This document shows positions 59,453-60,882 of a stretch of 60,882 nt of DNA, one piece after another (within the stretch, counting starts at the first letter, position 1; each line of letters begins with the position of its first letter). A program made the translations under genes and the position numbers. The DNA is from Candidatus Gastranaerophilales bacterium (GTDB lineage Bacteria > Cyanobacteriota > Vampirovibrionia > Gastranaerophilales > Gastranaerophilaceae), in the NCBI GenBank assembly GCA_944325575.1, contig CALVAR010000012.1, positions 1-60,882 of the forward strand. The letters run 5' to 3'. The notes under the pieces were generated by a model. That model saw nothing but the letters and a program-made list of their open reading frames with translations, had not been told where the DNA came from and did no database searches.

Positions 59453-60772
59453 ATGATTAATCTTACACGATATAAAGATATAATTAACGAAACAAAAACC
59501 CTTCAGGAAGTGGGCAAAGTTATCCAGATTATCGGGCTGATAATAGAAGCTGACGGTCCGAAGGCAAGTATAGGCGACCTCTGCTATATATACAACAAAC
59601 TCGATGCCGAACCTATCTGGGCAGAGGTTGTAGGGTTTAAAACACAAAAAATTCTTCTTATGCCTCTGGGGTCCATGGAAGGGCTTATGCCGGGTGCTGT
59701 TGTCATAAATACAGGGTCATCAATGCAGATTAAGGTAGGCCCTCAGCTTCTCGGCAGAGTTTTAGACGGTCTGGGCAGACCAATTGATAATCTCGGTGAA
59801 ATTAACTCTCAATCACTTTATTCCACACAGGCGGAGATAATAAATCCTTTAAACAGACAGCTTATAAGAACCCCGCTTTCTCTCGGCATAAGGTCAATTG
59901 ATGGTTTTATTACCGCAGGCAAAGGCCAGAGGCTGGGTGTGTTCGCAGGTTCCGGTGTCGGAAAATCAACAACTCTTGCCATGATGGCAAAAAATACAAA
60001 TGCTGATTTAAACGTCATTGCTTTGATAGGTGAACGCGGCCGTGAGGTAAGGGAGTTTATTGAAACTACTCTCGGACCTGAGGGAATGAAACGCTCTATT
60101 GTCGTTGTTGCAACGTCAGAGCAGCCTTCTCTTGTAAAAATCAAAGCAGGTTTTGTTGCAACGGCTATAGCGGAATACTTTAGAGATCAGGGAAAAGACG
60201 TGCTGTTTATGCTGGACAGTGTTACACGTATCGCTATGGCTCAAAGAGAGGTCGGACTTGCAGTAGGAGAACCCCCTGCAACAAGAGGCTATACACCTTC
60301 TGTTTTTGCTCTTATGCCAAAACTTCTGGAAAGAGCCGGAAGCAATGAATACGGAACCATAACAGGGCTTTACACGGTGCTTGTCGAAGGTGACGATTTT
60401 AACGAGCCTATCTCTGACACGGCAAGAAGTATCCTGGACGGACACATTATGCTTTCACGTGAACTTGCACATAAGAACCATTATCCCGCCGTAGATGTAT
60501 TGCAAAGCGTAAGCCGTGTAATGAAAGAAGTTACTTCAAAGGATCATGCAAAAGCTGCGGGCAAGATAAGAACGCTGCTTGCCGCATACAAAAAGAACGA
60601 AGACCTGATAAACATCGGTGCATATGTTTCCGGTGCAGATCCCGTGACGGATCAGGCCATAAAATTTATGACCCAGATAAACGGCTTTTTGCAGCAGCAG
60701 GTTGATGAAAAAACAAGCTATGAAACTACTGTAGAAACCCTTTTAAAACTTGGTAATCAGATTAATCTGTAA
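59453..60772 (+). CDS. fliI: Flagellar export ATPase FliI
   Basis: Hexameric ATPase of the flagellar type III export apparatus. Walker A FAGSGVGKSTTLAMM (about residues 163-177), ERGREVREFIE, Walker B with DVLFMLDSVTRIAMAQREVGLAVGEPPATRGYTPSVFALMPKLLERAG split across the family signature, and TGLYTVLVEGDDFNEPISDTARSILDGHI. Length 439 is standard. ATG eight bases after fliH. A strong terminator follows at 60822, so fliJ, which normally comes next, is not part of this operon. Confidence 0.97.
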   Translation: MINLTRYKDIINETKTLQEVGKVIQIIGLIIEADGPKASIGDLCYIYNKLDAEPIWAEVVGFKTQKILLMPLGSMEGLMPGAVVINTGSSMQIKVGPQLLGRVLDGLGRPIDNLGEINSQSLYSTQAEIINPLNRQLIRTPLSLGIRSIDGFITAGKGQRLGVFAGSGVGKSTTLAMMAKNTNADLNVIALIGERGREVREFIETTLGPEGMKRSIVVVATSEQPSLVKIKAGFVATAIAEYFRDQGKDVLFMLDSVTRIAMAQREVGLAVGEPPATRGYTPSVFALMPKLLERAGSNEYGTITGLYTVLVEGDDFNEPISDTARSILDGHIMLSRELAHKNHYPAVDVLQSVSRVMKEVTSKDHAKAAGKIRTLLAAYKKNEDLINIGAYVSGADPVTDQAIKFMTQINGFLQQQVDEKTSYETTVETLLKLGNQINL

Positions 60773-60821
60773 AAATCGGCAACAGAAAGCGTTTTAAAGC
60801 ATATTATTAAGAAACATTACA

Positions 60822-60864
60822 AAATAATTGTCTTTTTTGATTCAAAAAGGCAATTATTTCTTTT
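60822..60864 (+). terminator. Terminator of fliFGHI
   Basis: AAATAATTG-T-CTTTTT pairs with AAAAAG-G-CAATTATTT (one G-T pair) around a 6-base loop and is followed by CTTTTG. It closes the operon 50 bases after fliI. Confidence 0.88.
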
Positions 60865-60882
60865 GTAAATACTTTATATATA

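Noticed and set aside
1-60882. CRISPR array
   Set aside because: The repeats seen are dispersed and vary in spacing and orientation; there is no regular repeat-spacer array and no cas gene.

Overview
The window looks like a chromosomal segment of an AT-rich, flagellated, fermentative bacterium. My best guess is the non-photosynthetic cyanobacterial sister lineage (Vampirovibrionia/Melainabacteria, gut order Gastranaerophilales). The guess rests on the mix seen here: prepilin-like proteins with a TLAEVL/SLAEAL signature, dispersed flagellar operons, a LexA-like repressor beside UmuC, serine dehydratase and glycogen synthase, and islands of short dispersed repeats. It is inference; no rRNA is present to settle it.

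Layout. 1-3900: minus-strand flagellar motor/switch operon motA-motB-fliL-fliM-fliN. 4-10.9 kb: a small prepilin, TypA/BipA, PRPP synthetase, an XRE regulator, and a PiT phosphate transporter with its DUF47 (PhoU-like) partner. 11-15 kb: a membrane-anchored thioredoxin-like protein, an organophosphate antiporter-type MFS carrier and an ArsB/NhaD-type carrier. 15-18.5 kb: a long repeat island, then flhB-fliA-histidine kinase. 18.5-25.3 kb: L-serine dehydratase (two subunits), a sugar MFS carrier, glycogen synthase and a large glycine-rich prepilin-like protein. 25.4-38 kb: UvrD-type helicase, two long coiled-coil proteins and a small membrane protein, ComEC, a bifunctional-nuclease-family protein, AroQ, a FliO/FliZ-like protein and an ABC solute-binding protein. 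38-43.3 kb: small proteins of unknown role (one with EF-hands), a candidate structured RNA, UmuC, an overlooked 48-residue gene and a LexA-like repressor. 43.9-53.5 kb: membrane glycosylation genes (DUF2142, GT2, GT-C-like), an HxlR regulator, a kinase-fold protein, a NifX-like protein, three tRNAs, a TPR/glycosyltransferase protein and an unknown protein. 53.6-60.8 kb: a YvyF-like zinc-ribbon protein with a formyltransferase, then fliF-fliG-fliH-fliI and a terminator.

How it fits together. Two thirds of a flagellar basal body/export apparatus is encoded in three separate blocks (MotAB-FliLMN; FlhB-FliA; FliFGHI). The export gate genes flhA and fliPQR, fliJ, the rod/hook genes and chemotaxis genes are not in this window. 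Noncoding space is rich. A ~265-bp dispersed element ends in a consensus -35 hexamer that points at neighbouring genes. A second set of 25-60-bp inverted repeats fills four islands. Several genes (nifX-like, uvrD, the BFN gene, the solute-binding protein, xre) place a -10 box six or seven bases before the start codon, as expected of leaderless mRNAs. Three unrelated-looking coiled-coil or signal-less genes share an upstream pattern that suggests a common regulator.
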